From a virus, in IMG/VR virus record IMGVR_UViG_3300037585_002540, positions 1 to 40,678 of that record: a stretch of 40,678 nt of DNA; one strand, written 5' to 3'. The notes beneath the pieces were generated by a model. The model saw only the letters and a list, made by a program, of their open reading frames with translations. It had not been told where the DNA came from and did not search any database. Of the stretch, positions 24,839 to 32,800 are shown piece by piece (within the stretch, counting starts at the first letter, position 1; every line of letters starts with the position of its first letter). Both the position numbers and the translations under genes were made by a program.

Positions 24839-26818
24839 CTATATTGCACAAGCATCACCGTCACAGTACAGGTCAGCTTGCTTATCGCCATCACCAATAA
24901 CCGATAGTGCTAGTGGTTGTAGGTTTTGTTTCTTAGCGTTGTATACCTCTTCGGTAATGCCTTCGTAAGGAGCTTGTTGGTATGTACCACTAGGACTGAG
25001 AGGTAGGAACGCTATATCCTTTACCTTATCCTTACTCCAGTTAATCATATCGGTCAGTTGTTCTGGTCCGTATTCTTCTTTATCAAACTTAACAGTAGCA
25101 CTTACAGCGTTGTCTGCCCAGAATCTAGCTACGTCAGCTATCAACTCTAGGTGTTCCATAGGCTCTACGTCTGATTCAGAACGCACACCTACCCCTGCAT
25201 CTACAGGGAACTCAACTATTACAGAGTTATTAGGGTCAATGGCTGCAGGTTCTATATGATACCCTGCTGATTGTAATCTATCTACGAGTGGGCTGTTGTC
25301 CGCTAATGTGACACGTCTAATATGAAAGCGTCCTTCTACATTGTAATGTATACCGGGAGTTACACCGGCTACTAGGGACACTGTTCCACTAGGCTTTACT
25401 GAGGTCCTACGGATGCTGGCGGGTACATTAAACCACTGTGAGTATATTCTGTCATAGTCACCACTCCAGTGATAGCCATGGTCCATCCAGTCTTTAAGCA
25501 CTTCTCTGCCATGTTCCCCCACAAATTGTGTGATACCTGTAAGTGACAGGCCAATACGTCGATTCTCTCCCATGATTTCTCTAGAGGTTTCATCTTCTAT
25601 ATTGTTAGAGGCGAGGGTAACAGTCTTACCGTATAGGTAAGCAAACTTGATAACTCTTCTGAACTCTTCCTTACTCTTAATATGAGGTAAGTAGATTTCA
25701 ACAAGCGTACACATTTCTTTGTGTCCTAAAGGCTGCTCACCACAAGGGTTAAAGCCTAGCGCATGTTCGTCTGTTGTATCTATTATACCATTCATTCGTC
25801 CATAGTTGTGTACATTATCTAACCAAGCAAATCCCGGCTCACCATTGTGCCATGTACGCTCAGCTAATCTGCTAACGTCTGACTCAGGTGTTATGAATAC
25901 ACTGTTGTTAGATGCCCAACCATAATCAACACGCTCAGGATACTTGTTGTAATCCTTGAGGTCGATAAAGGTCTCATCATCTTCTTGACCAAAGGCTATC
26001 TCAGCTGAACGTCGGACATTACCTGCTATAACACAGCGTCCAATCATGTTTGCTATGTCAACAATCTCTCTAGTACCTAGTGTTCTACCTACACAGCTAT
26101 CAAGTACTGCTCGAATAGAATGATGTAGCTGCCTAAGAGGGTCAGGGCCACTAGCAATCCCACCAAATCCATTGATAGGTTCCCCTTTAGCACGTATCTT
26201 TCCATAGTCAAATTCAACTGTAGCCATACGTGAAGCTGTAAGATATGAATTAATTAGTAACTCAACGGACTTGACCCATCCTTCTCTAGTGTCGGGAATT
26301 TCTATAATAGCCCTAGTCTTAGTAGGTTTGTTTACGTTTATACTATCTCTACCATCTGTATCAAAGCCAACGCCTACTCCTAGCATACTCATATGCATTA
26401 TCCAAGAGAAGAATGAACCTTTCTCTCTCCTAAGATACCTAGAAGAAATAAACGCACAGTTCTGTAGGCACTCAGATACACCTCTGTTCATTACAAAGTC
26501 AGTACCCATCATCCATAGGCCACGTCCCGGTGGTGACCACTTCATCCTGAACATTAAATCAAATGCCTCTTGTGCTGAACGCTGTGCCTTATCAGAGTTC
26601 CATGACTGAGAGGGCATGTGATCTTGTTGTACTTGATACATACCATTGATAACACGCTCACATACATCGTGCCACTTCTCCATGCCATTTGTTTTAGGGT
26701 TATCAGAACGTGAATATGTCCTAAAAAAGACTACTTCACCTAACCCATTCCACCCAAAATCGGGTTGTAGTTCTTTGTATGTGTCTAGGAATGTTTGATT
26801 TAGGGCAAAGGTAGCCAT
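24839..26818 (-). CDS. nrdJ: Monomeric class II ribonucleotide reductase (adenosylcobalamin-dependent)
   Basis: A 659-residue ribonucleoside-triphosphate reductase of the Lactobacillus leichmannii type. All catalytic cysteines line up by spacing: C121 in LQNCAF, active-site C359 and E361 in FNPCGEQPL, C370 eleven residues further on, and the C-terminal pair C652/C657 in YCDGDACAI. It makes dNTPs from NTPs without oxygen or a second subunit but needs adenosylcobalamin from the host. Length is slightly below the 739 residues of the model enzyme. AAGGAGG lies before the ATG, and a palindromic promoter lies 50-70 bases upstream. It leads the metabolism end of the leftward arm. Confidence 0.93.
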   Translation of the reverse strand: MATFALNQTFLDTYKELQPDFGWNGLGEVVFFRTYSRSDNPKTNGMEKWHDVCERVINGMYQVQQDHMPSQSWNSDKAQRSAQEAFDLMFRMKWSPPGRGLWMMGTDFVMNRGVSECLQNCAFISSRYLRREKGSFFSWIMHMSMLGVGVGFDTDGRDSINVNKPTKTRAIIEIPDTREGWVKSVELLINSYLTASRMATVEFDYGKIRAKGEPINGFGGIASGPDPLRQLHHSIRAVLDSCVGRTLGTREIVDIANMIGRCVIAGNVRRSAEIAFGQEDDETFIDLKDYNKYPERVDYGWASNNSVFITPESDVSRLAERTWHNGEPGFAWLDNVHNYGRMNGIIDTTDEHALGFNPCGEQPLGHKEMCTLVEIYLPHIKSKEEFRRVIKFAYLYGKTVTLASNNIEDETSREIMGENRRIGLSLTGITQFVGEHGREVLKDWMDHGYHWSGDYDRIYSQWFNVPASIRRTSVKPSGTVSLVAGVTPGIHYNVEGRFHIRRVTLADNSPLVDRLQSAGYHIEPAAIDPNNSVIVEFPVDAGVGVRSESDVEPMEHLELIADVARFWADNAVSATVKFDKEEYGPEQLTDMINWSKDKVKDIAFLPLSPSGTYQQAPYEGITEEVYNAKKQNLQPLALSVIGDGDKQADLYCDGDACAI

Positions 26819-26867
26819 TGCATCCTCCTTGGATGTAAAAATTTTGCTAGGGATTCAGTGGAAAATT

Positions 26868-26890
26868 ACTGATATACTTATTATATCAGT
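26868..26890 (-). promoter_or_regulatory. Extended -10 promoter inside a palindrome, upstream of RNR
   Basis: On the - strand, TGATATAAT is an extended -10 (TATAAT at 26885-26880) with no good -35. It is embedded in the inverted repeat ACTGATATA-N5-TATATCAGT (26868-26890), with perfect 9-bp arms. A repressor or activator bound to the palindrome would cover the -10 and start site. The predicted start is near 26873, giving a leader of about 55 bases. No cobalamin riboswitch is visible in the short leader. Confidence 0.55.
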
Positions 26891-26925
26891 TAATTGTTTC
26901 AGTTATGTTACAGGAATGTTTCATT

Positions 26926-27270
26926 CTAGTAAAATTTGTGTAATTCTTTATTATGTACACGCATAAAGCTGTCTATGTATAGGTTACTTACTTCACTAAC
27001 ACACTGCTCTATTATATTAATAGCTTCATTACGCCGTGTTGATGGTGTCTGTTCGATAATCCAATCATGTAAGTCTGCCATACGTATATGCATTAACTCA
27101 TGCACAATAGCTTTAGCATACCTTTCTCTACTAGTAACTAGACTTGGTTTAACAATAATTGTAGCATCACGGTAATGAGGTATCCATGAAGTTGTAGCTT
27201 CTACTCGCTTATCTTTGTCAGCTTTAGTAGGTAGTATTACACTAATAGTCCATTGGGGTTCAAGCCCCAT
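26926..27270 (-). CDS. Small zinc metallopeptidase-like protein (HExxH)
   Basis: A 114-residue protein with the zinc-protease motif HELMH (residues 57-61) in the helix AKAIVHELMHIRMADL, and beta strands before it, as in minimal gluzincin/metzincin domains of phages. The third ligand is not certain; H68 is a candidate. It ends the recombination operon, before the RNR promoter. The ATG at 27270 has a weak ribosome site. Upstream codons in the same frame read like protein (ISKEDWKKFQDLTDYIAEE), so the real start may be a non-ATG codon near 27330. The substrate is unknown. Confidence 0.6.
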   Translation of the reverse strand: MGLEPQWTISVILPTKADKDKRVEATTSWIPHYRDATIIVKPSLVTSRERYAKAIVHELMHIRMADLHDWIIEQTPSTRRNEAINIIEQCVSEVSNLYIDSFMRVHNKELHKFY

Positions 27271-27329
27271 TTCTTCTGCAATATAATCTGTAAGGTCTTG
27301 AAACTTTTTCCAATCTTCTTTGCTGATAT

Positions 27330-27902
27330 TTAGTTTATCAAGTCCTGCAGATTCATCTTGTTTGGATCCTCTGGCTGATCTCCATAAAACTTCGTTACTG
27401 AAATTAAGAATTTTATATCTCCTTCTATATTAAACACTGGTTCATCTTCTAAATGTAATTCTTTAAGCCCACCCCTCTTAAGTATCTGAATCTTTTGTTC
27501 AAACAAATACGTAAGTTCTTCTGGATCATTTGTTGATTCCATAGGGTAACAATTACCTAAGTCTTGATTAGGACTAAACGCAATTATATATTTATGATCA
27601 TTTCTAGTAGCGTAATCATGTAGTCTAGCATATGTAGAAGATACATGCATCATAAGATGTGGGCTTTCTGCAAGCGTCTTAAGTAAGAACAACATAAAAG
27701 GTTCTACTTCTAACGCTTCTATGGAGAAGTCTACCTCTCCTGATTCTACAAAGACAATTAAATTTACCCCATCACGAGGTTCAATGTCTTCTGCTAATTG
27801 TATACTAAGTAGGGGTGGATGGTTGTACTGATCCTTCGACCCGTCCTTCCACATGAAGGAGGTACTCGGAAGGAAGCTTTCTTTTGTTATTTTCTTTACC
27901 AT
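27330..27902 (-). CDS. Hypothetical protein, recombination operon
   Basis: A 190-residue protein with no recognised family. It is mixed alpha/beta and acidic (LAEDIEPRDGVNLIVFVESG, LHLEDEPVFNIEGDIKFLIS). Its start overlaps the preceding gene by 98 bases in another frame, which is long even for a phage. Both frames look protein-like in the overlap, so the true start may be the internal Met at residue 17 (MWKDGSKDQY). Its neighbours are the ERCC4-type nuclease and the metallopeptidase, so a helper role in recombination is possible but not shown. Confidence 0.5.
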   Translation of the reverse strand: MVKKITKESFLPSTSFMWKDGSKDQYNHPPLLSIQLAEDIEPRDGVNLIVFVESGEVDFSIEALEVEPFMLFLLKTLAESPHLMMHVSSTYARLHDYATRNDHKYIIAFSPNQDLGNCYPMESTNDPEELTYLFEQKIQILKRGGLKELHLEDEPVFNIEGDIKFLISVTKFYGDQPEDPNKMNLQDLIN

Positions 27903-28146
27903 TTTTTAGTAAGTGATTATACACATGTGTCTTGATCACTTCTCCTATCTTATCATCGTTAAGTACATCTTTCTGATCAAGCAAGGCTGTATTCATTGTA
28001 GGGCTATCATACCCATCAACAAGCAATGACCTTGGTACTTTAATAAGACTGTCTGGTAAGTCTGAGAGTGATTCGTACATTGAATCTGTTGGGTCTACTA
28101 CCCATCTCTGACCTGTTTCATCTTCTATTATTAATTGAGATACCAT
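27805..28146 (-). CDS. Hypothetical acidic protein, recombination operon
   Basis: A 113-residue protein starting inside the 3' end of the ERCC4-type nuclease gene (overlap of 16 bases). The sequence (QLIIEDETGQRWVVDPTDSM, LSDLPDSLIKVPRSLLVDGY) is moderately acidic with a basic end region (KNGKENNKRKLPSE). No family is recognised. Overlap with the nuclease start-stop indicates coupled translation. The last 30 residues lie over the next gene in another frame. Confidence 0.5.
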   Translation of the reverse strand: MVSQLIIEDETGQRWVVDPTDSMYESLSDLPDSLIKVPRSLLVDGYDSPTMNTALLDQKDVLNDDKIGEVIKTHVYNHLLKNGKENNKRKLPSEYLLHVEGRVEGSVQPSTPT

Positions 28147-28832
28147 AATATTTCTTCCGCTGTCTTTTCTCCTACGCCTTTAACTGCCATAAGTTCTCTC
28201 TTATCGGAGTTGGCTAACTTCTTTATACTACCAAACTCAGTGAGAAGTTGTTGAGCCATCTTAGGACCCACACCTCTCATACCCATAAGAACTGTCCACT
28301 TAGATTGTGATCTAGGGGGAACTGCAAACGGCTTTGGAGACAAGGCCAAAGTATTATGCTCACTTCTACTTTCATACTTATACAAACTTAGTAGATGGAA
28401 GGGCAGGTACCAATCACTAGGATTGTACTCTACTCTAATTGCATGTGACTGTATCGTTCTGAGCTTAGATACAAACGCATCCGGTGAGTGTTGTAGATTA
28501 ATCTTCTTAGTCTTAATCTTACCACCCTTCATCCACTGATAGTATCCATCCACCAACAATACTACTACGTCAGCATCCGTGTCAAGACAGCCATTCAATT
28601 GACGGGCTATCTTACTACCGGGATCTCTCATAGTAGGGTTTGTTGAAGAGATGAAGTCTGTAGGAGTTTTTCTTTCTATTAGTACGGTACGTTCTGTACC
28701 ATCATCCTGAGTTATGTCCATGCGATAGTCACCATAGTCTAGTTTTTCAACTGAGACAGGAATCTTAGAAGCCCTGAAAGCTTCTTGAACAAGTTGTATA
28801 GATCCCTGTTCTCGTGAGTCTATGGTCAGCAT
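28131..28832 (-). CDS. ERCC4/XPF-type structure-specific nuclease with helix-hairpin-helix
   Basis: A 233-residue protein. The N-terminal half is an ERCC4 nuclease domain with DSREQGS (D5, E8), KLDYGDY (D32, D35) and the signature ERKTPTD (E53-D59, ERKxxxD). The C-terminal part holds two helix-hairpin-helix motifs (GMRGVGPKMAQQLL and AVKGVGEKTAEEIL, residues about 180-230), as in archaeal XPF/Hef and Mus81. It would cut flaps or branched DNA. It forms an operon with the RecB/Cas4-like nuclease and Sak4-like ATPase, so it likely resolves recombination or replication forks. Confidence 0.88.
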   Translation of the reverse strand: MLTIDSREQGSIQLVQEAFRASKIPVSVEKLDYGDYRMDITQDDGTERTVLIERKTPTDFISSTNPTMRDPGSKIARQLNGCLDTDADVVVLLVDGYYQWMKGGKIKTKKINLQHSPDAFVSKLRTIQSHAIRVEYNPSDWYLPFHLLSLYKYESRSEHNTLALSPKPFAVPPRSQSKWTVLMGMRGVGPKMAQQLLTEFGSIKKLANSDKRELMAVKGVGEKTAEEILWYLN

Positions 28833-28835
28833 TAA

Positions 28836-29624
28836 CTATGCGGGTAGTATAACTCGCCCTCCATTTTCTTTCTCTGTTTCGCAAGCATCAACGTATGTAC
28901 GCCATAGACCATTTTCTATGTCGAACTTAGTCCAGAGGCTTGACTTATTATTACCGAGGTACGGACGTACCTTATCTTTCATTGTGGCTATCTGGTAACT
29001 AACCGGAGCCATCTTAAGGTTAAGTGCAAACACAGTATCAAAGCGTTGTGTATTACGTTTTTCTCCACCGGGTTTAAACCCGGCCTGTTGCCACATAGCT
29101 GTGGTTTCTTGCACTGTTATATCTTTATCTTGACCAACACCTTCTATACTTACAGGGTGCGCCCATGCTGTAGCAGCTACATGAAATGGTGCACGACCAG
29201 TAGCTACATCTAAGAAGTCTTTGTTGTGCTTAGTCTTACACCAACCCCATTTGTCAATACCGGGTGCTGAAGTACCTAGCCTTAATTCTTCTACTCTATT
29301 AGACAATGTAATACCATTGACTTTCATTTCATAGTCAGCCTGTACTAAGTCCCAAGCTTTATCTAGCCCATCAATCATGAGCCAGTCACCTGCCTTAAGT
29401 ACCTGCTTTGCTTTGTTAAATGCGTCAGCTAATTGATCCCAATTCAAACAACCTTCTACCTCTATGTCGAGGTCAGGATACAAACCGTCTAACAGTTTGC
29501 CAAGTTTATTTTCTAGGTCAATCATATAGACCTTAGAATCAGGGTGCTTATCTGCTATATCTAACAGAGATGAGGATTTACCAGAGCTGTCTGGACCTAC
29601 TATTAATATTGTTTCTTTATACAT
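28836..29624 (-). CDS. Sak4-like RecA-family recombination ATPase
   Basis: A 262-residue P-loop ATPase. Walker A is GPDSSGKSS (residues 10-18) and Walker B is WLMIDGLD (81-88, D85), followed by a RecA-like core (VATGRAPFHVAATAWAHPVS; FDTVFALNLKM). This is the form of phage Sak4 proteins, which work with a single-strand-binding protein in strand annealing. It overlaps the RecB/Cas4-like nuclease gene by 8 bases and precedes the ERCC4-type nuclease, forming a classic recombination cassette. It acts in the cytoplasm on single-stranded DNA. Confidence 0.8.
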   Translation of the reverse strand: MYKETILIVGPDSSGKSSSLLDIADKHPDSKVYMIDLENKLGKLLDGLYPDLDIEVEGCLNWDQLADAFNKAKQVLKAGDWLMIDGLDKAWDLVQADYEMKVNGITLSNRVEELRLGTSAPGIDKWGWCKTKHNKDFLDVATGRAPFHVAATAWAHPVSIEGVGQDKDITVQETTAMWQQAGFKPGGEKRNTQRFDTVFALNLKMAPVSYQIATMKDKVRPYLGNNKSSLWTKFDIENGLWRTYVDACETEKENGGRVILPA

Positions 29625-30411
29625 AACTCAAACTTTCTACATTGACGGACACATTAGGTAATGCATCACATGGTAAGGAGCAGTTAGTACACCACCATCC
29701 CGGAGTAGGCGGAGTAATATCAGCTTCTAGAGAACGGATCACTGGTGGAATCATATCATTTAATAACCAATCAGTATGCCTCCTATCTCTAGTTGTGCTG
29801 CCCCACTCAATACGTGGAGCTTTTGTTTTTAAATATATAAACTGTACAAAGTGGACGTTTACTTTATCCCACCCGCTTAGTGCAGCATACACAGTAGCTT
29901 GTAAGTCTTGTTCAAGCCACCTAGTATTCATTGGACTGGTCTTAGTCTTCCAGTCTATTATTGTGTTAGGTTCCCCTATATAATCAATATATCCATGCAG
30001 CGTGTATTTAGCATCGAGTGGTTTTTCGATATGCCTTTCAGTTGCTATTGGATTAGTAAGGTAGGGGAACAGTTCATCGTACATGATTGGTACGAGAGAG
30101 ACAGAATCTTCCATAGACTTTTCTATAAAATCATTCTGCCAAGTACAACTATCTAATACGTTGATACCATTTTCTTCAAATCCATCGTTCCATAAGTTTT
30201 CCATGTGGTCAATAGCAGTATTCGTATCAGGCCAATCACCTGATTCAATCTGTATATTGATAATGTCTTCCATGAATTTGTGGACGATAGTTCCACGCAC
30301 AGTATACTGTGTAGCTTCTCTCTCAAGTATTAGATTAGATAGCTTCTCGCGCTTAAATCTTTCTGGACACTCAGAGAATAATGATAACCCGCTATAAGAT
30401 AATGTCGTCAT
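29617..30411 (-). CDS. PD-(D/E)XK exonuclease, RecB/Cas4-like with probable Fe-S cluster
   Basis: A 264-residue nuclease. The motifs in order are SGLSLFSECPERFK at the N-terminus (C15), GTIVHKFMED (H44, E48), GYIDYIG (D143), IIDWKTK (D153, K155) and QATVYA (Q171-Y175), the complete RecB-family active site. Near the end WWCTNCSLPC supplies C241, C244 and C248; with C15 these can hold an AddB/Cas4-type 4Fe-4S cluster. It probably makes single-stranded DNA for the Sak4-like annealer. There is no clear ribosome site before the ATG. The structured RNA at 30421-30587 ends 10 bases upstream. Confidence 0.85.
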   Translation of the reverse strand: MTTLSYSGLSLFSECPERFKREKLSNLILEREATQYTVRGTIVHKFMEDIINIQIESGDWPDTNTAIDHMENLWNDGFEENGINVLDSCTWQNDFIEKSMEDSVSLVPIMYDELFPYLTNPIATERHIEKPLDAKYTLHGYIDYIGEPNTIIDWKTKTSPMNTRWLEQDLQATVYAALSGWDKVNVHFVQFIYLKTKAPRIEWGSTTRDRRHTDWLLNDMIPPVIRSLEADITPPTPGWWCTNCSLPCDALPNVSVNVESLSYV

Positions 30412-30420
30412 AAATATTTA

Positions 30421-30587
30421 ATTGGTAGGCTCTTTAGAAATTATCAAGAATATGATTGCTCACATAAGGACTTATTCAGCGAGTTCCCCCTTCGCGTCAC
30501 CTTAAACCTTGTCTCATATGATTGGGTATCATGTAAGTATGAGAGTTAGTAATCCTTGATAATCTCTAAAGAGGCTACCAATCCTAT
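30421..30587 (-). ncRNA. Structured RNA candidate B (long closing helix), novel
   Basis: The arms 30421-30448 and 30555-30582 pair over 28 positions with 26 Watson-Crick matches. One non-match (30439/30564) is A-C on the + strand but U-G on the - strand; the other is G-G. Inside are a hairpin with TCTCATA/TATGAGA arms (30512-30518 / 30538-30544) extended by ATGAT/ATCAT, and a GCGA/TCGC hairpin (30479-30482 / 30492-30495). A promoter lies directly upstream, and the nuclease gene starts 10 bases downstream. It may be a leader or a separate small RNA. No family is recognised. Confidence 0.65.
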
Positions 30588-30593
30588 ACATAT

Positions 30594-30622
30594 ATTGTAA
30601 CACATATGCTGTAGATTGGCAA
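30594..30622 (-). promoter_or_regulatory. Promoter for structured RNA B and the recombination operon
   Basis: On the - strand: TTGCCA (30622-30617), a 17-base spacer and TACAAT (30599-30594); each hexamer matches the sigma70 consensus at five of six positions. The predicted start is near 30587, five bases before the first helix of RNA B. A weak 7-bp hairpin lies in the same spot (arms 30624-30640), perhaps part of the end of the upstream message. Confidence 0.65.
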
Positions 30623-30652
30623 CCCCTTTGTCAGAGGAGTTTTACTAGTTAC

Positions 30653-31201
30653 CTAGTAAGCTGCAGATACCTGCTGCTTGGATGCAAGAGCTTCGTCTTG
30701 AACAATAGCTATGCCACGTTCAAGGTCAAAGTCCTCAACATCACCTACTGTTGCCAGTATATCATACTTGCGCTCAGTTCGTCCACGGAATTCCTCCGTG
30801 TAAGAAGCGACCACAACAACCTTACCAACAAGGTCAGAACTACCGGGGTTCGGAAGTCCAGCGTCTGAACACTGTCGGGTTAGCCGACCAAGATCAGTCT
30901 TAGCATGCATAGATGGAGACTTACCGGACTCCAAAGCTTCTGCTTGTGCTCTACTGATGTTGATGTATAAGTCACGAGGACCTTGAGACGTTTCAGGATG
31001 TACCTGCTTGATTGTCCACTTTAGTTCCACTTTAGGGAATGAACGCTCTTCGCCAGTTTCCTTATCGTTGTAGGTAATCGTTCGTTTCTGAAACACAGGT
31101 TCCCCTGCAATCTCAGCTAAGATGACCGTTCGGTCAGAGACGTTGTTTGCATCAAGAAGATCTTCACCCAATTCCAACACCTCAATTGTTTCATTTGCCA
31201 T
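30653..31201 (-). CDS. Probable single-stranded DNA-binding protein
   Basis: A 182-residue protein with no named family recognised, but with the beta-rich, OB-like pattern and acidic ends expected of phage SSBs (VILAEIAGEPVFQKRTITYN, KVELKWTIKQVHP, LVGKVVVVASYTEEFRGR). It lies between the helicase and the recombination cassette containing a Sak4-like ATPase, and Sak4 is often encoded with an SSB. A RecT/Erf-type annealer seems less likely. Support is contextual and structural, not motif-based. Confidence 0.5.
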   Translation of the reverse strand: MANETIEVLELGEDLLDANNVSDRTVILAEIAGEPVFQKRTITYNDKETGEERSFPKVELKWTIKQVHPETSQGPRDLYINISRAQAEALESGKSPSMHAKTDLGRLTRQCSDAGLPNPGSSDLVGKVVVVASYTEEFRGRTERKYDILATVGDVEDFDLERGIAIVQDEALASKQQVSAAY

Positions 31202-31222
31202 TTATATTATATCCTTTATATA

Positions 31223-32800
31223 CTATTCTATTTCTAAGTACTTGATGGCTGCTTTGAACCACTGCGGAATGTCCTCACTATGTTTTCTAGCTATCTCCTC
31301 AAACATTGCGTCGAGTATATAGATAGAACAAAAGTCTTTCTCATTCCTCATACCTCTTCCTGAGCCTTGAATGATATCGGAAACTGCTTTCCATGTATAC
31401 CAGTTAGGGTCTTCAGAGAGCCGTTCACGTACTACTTTATCCCCAAGAGATAGGTAAGGTACCTTGGGCATAATCACGTAACGACATTGATCATGTGGAA
31501 AATCTTCTCCCTCCAAAATAGATGGAGAGATAAGTATGCTAGCCTCCTCTGACTCTTTGAATTTCCTTATGACCTCATTCTTATCACTCGCACCGTGTGT
31601 CATCATGAGCCGTTTATATTTAGAAGAGTTCTTAATAATCTCAGCTCGCTTATAACTCACAGTGTGAATAATACCTTTGTGTTGCTTCGCCATATGTGCA
31701 CCAATGATAGTATCAATTTCATCTATCATAGATGGCATAAGGCTAGGCTCAGACGCAGAAGACATACGGCCTACTGGTCTGTAGTAAACAGGTCTACGTT
31801 TAGGTTCGTATACACTGTCAACTTCTATTATATCATAATCGTCAATGCCAAGTCTTTCGACATCATCACGATTCATGGTGGCAGTCATTAATACTACCTT
31901 GTCTACATCTCCGAAGAGATACTTTGTATAGTCTGCTACGAATACTGGACGTACTTTGTATACAGAACCTATCTTGTCAAACACCCAAGGCTTACCTTGT
32001 TCGGTATCTAATCCAGCCCTTTGCATAAGGGTAAGATTACGAGCCAGCTTTTGATACTTACTGTACCTAGACATAGCACGTTTATAATCCCTAGTGTTCC
32101 CCTTGATTCTATCACCGGCATTTCCACCTGTGATACCGTATACCCACAACCTAGCACGTTGTAGTTCTTCTTCTACCTCAACCATATTATCTGCAGCCCA
32201 GTCAGCCATACCTTCTACAGTAAGGTCACGAGGTCTACGCCATGACATAGACCCTATATCCCGGTCAGATATCTCAGCAGATACATGCTTCTCTAACTCA
32301 AGGTGAGCTAGATGTGACTCATCACAAAACAATATATCTGGTCTCTTAAAGGTTGTGGAGAACTCAGAGGTATACATATATAAAGGGTAGTTAAAGATTG
32401 CAAAGTCAGAAACGTATGCACTCTCCCTATCCACGAAGTAATCACAAGAAGATTTAACAGCACACTGAAACCCCACTTGGCATGGAGCCTGTGTTACTGC
32501 TACATCTGCTATAAGACATTCGTAATTGTCTCTACCTTTTAGTACAGGTGCAAAGGCAAACGAAGATTGTAATTGATCTTGTAACCTAAGTGTAGATACT
32601 ACAACATGAGTACGTTTTTGCAACGCTCGTTGTGTTACAACTGATAGTAGAGACTTACCAGTACCTGTAGGTGCGACAAGAATAAGGAATCGTTTATCAG
32701 TATCATACCAGTCCAATATCTTTTGAGCTAGTTCTTGCTGATTGGGATACCATTCATCCTCATCTAACCCATATTCTTGTGGGCTTGATGCTACAAATAT
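31223..32800 (-). CDS. DinG/XPD-like superfamily 2 helicase, probable AUA start
   Basis: About 525 residues if begun at ATA (32800-32798), which is 8 bases after a GGAGG site. The only other candidate, TTG at 32716, would remove the Q-motif-like YPNQQELAQKILDWYD. From the ATA: Walker A APTGTGKS (43-50), four cysteines C95, C107, C113 and C119 in the region between motifs I and II as in XPD/DinG Fe-S helicases, DESH (160-163), and a late QGSGRGMRNEKD (motif VI). It would unwind DNA in replication or repair. It follows a 112-residue gene in the same frame, separated by just one stop codon. Confidence 0.82.
   Translation of the reverse strand: MFVASSPQEYGLDEDEWYPNQQELAQKILDWYDTDKRFLILVAPTGTGKSLLSVVTQRALQKRTHVVVSTLRLQDQLQSSFAFAPVLKGRDNYECLIADVAVTQAPCQVGFQCAVKSSCDYFVDRESAYVSDFAIFNYPLYMYTSEFSTTFKRPDILFCDESHLAHLELEKHVSAEISDRDIGSMSWRRPRDLTVEGMADWAADNMVEVEEELQRARLWVYGITGGNAGDRIKGNTRDYKRAMSRYSKYQKLARNLTLMQRAGLDTEQGKPWVFDKIGSVYKVRPVFVADYTKYLFGDVDKVVLMTATMNRDDVERLGIDDYDIIEVDSVYEPKRRPVYYRPVGRMSSASEPSLMPSMIDEIDTIIGAHMAKQHKGIIHTVSYKRAEIIKNSSKYKRLMMTHGASDKNEVIRKFKESEEASILISPSILEGEDFPHDQCRYVIMPKVPYLSLGDKVVRERLSEDPNWYTWKAVSDIIQGSGRGMRNEKDFCSIYILDAMFEEIARKHSEDIPQWFKAAIKYLEIE

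Noticed and set aside
26819-26925. Cobalamin riboswitch before the B12-dependent RNR
   Set aside because: The leader is about 55 bases, far too short, and no B12-box-like sequence is present.
31202-31222. TATAAT just before the ATG of the 182-residue gene
   Set aside because: The stretch is AT-rich, no -35 is found at 16-18 bases, and an AAAGGA ribosome site is present, so a leaderless promoter is unlikely here.
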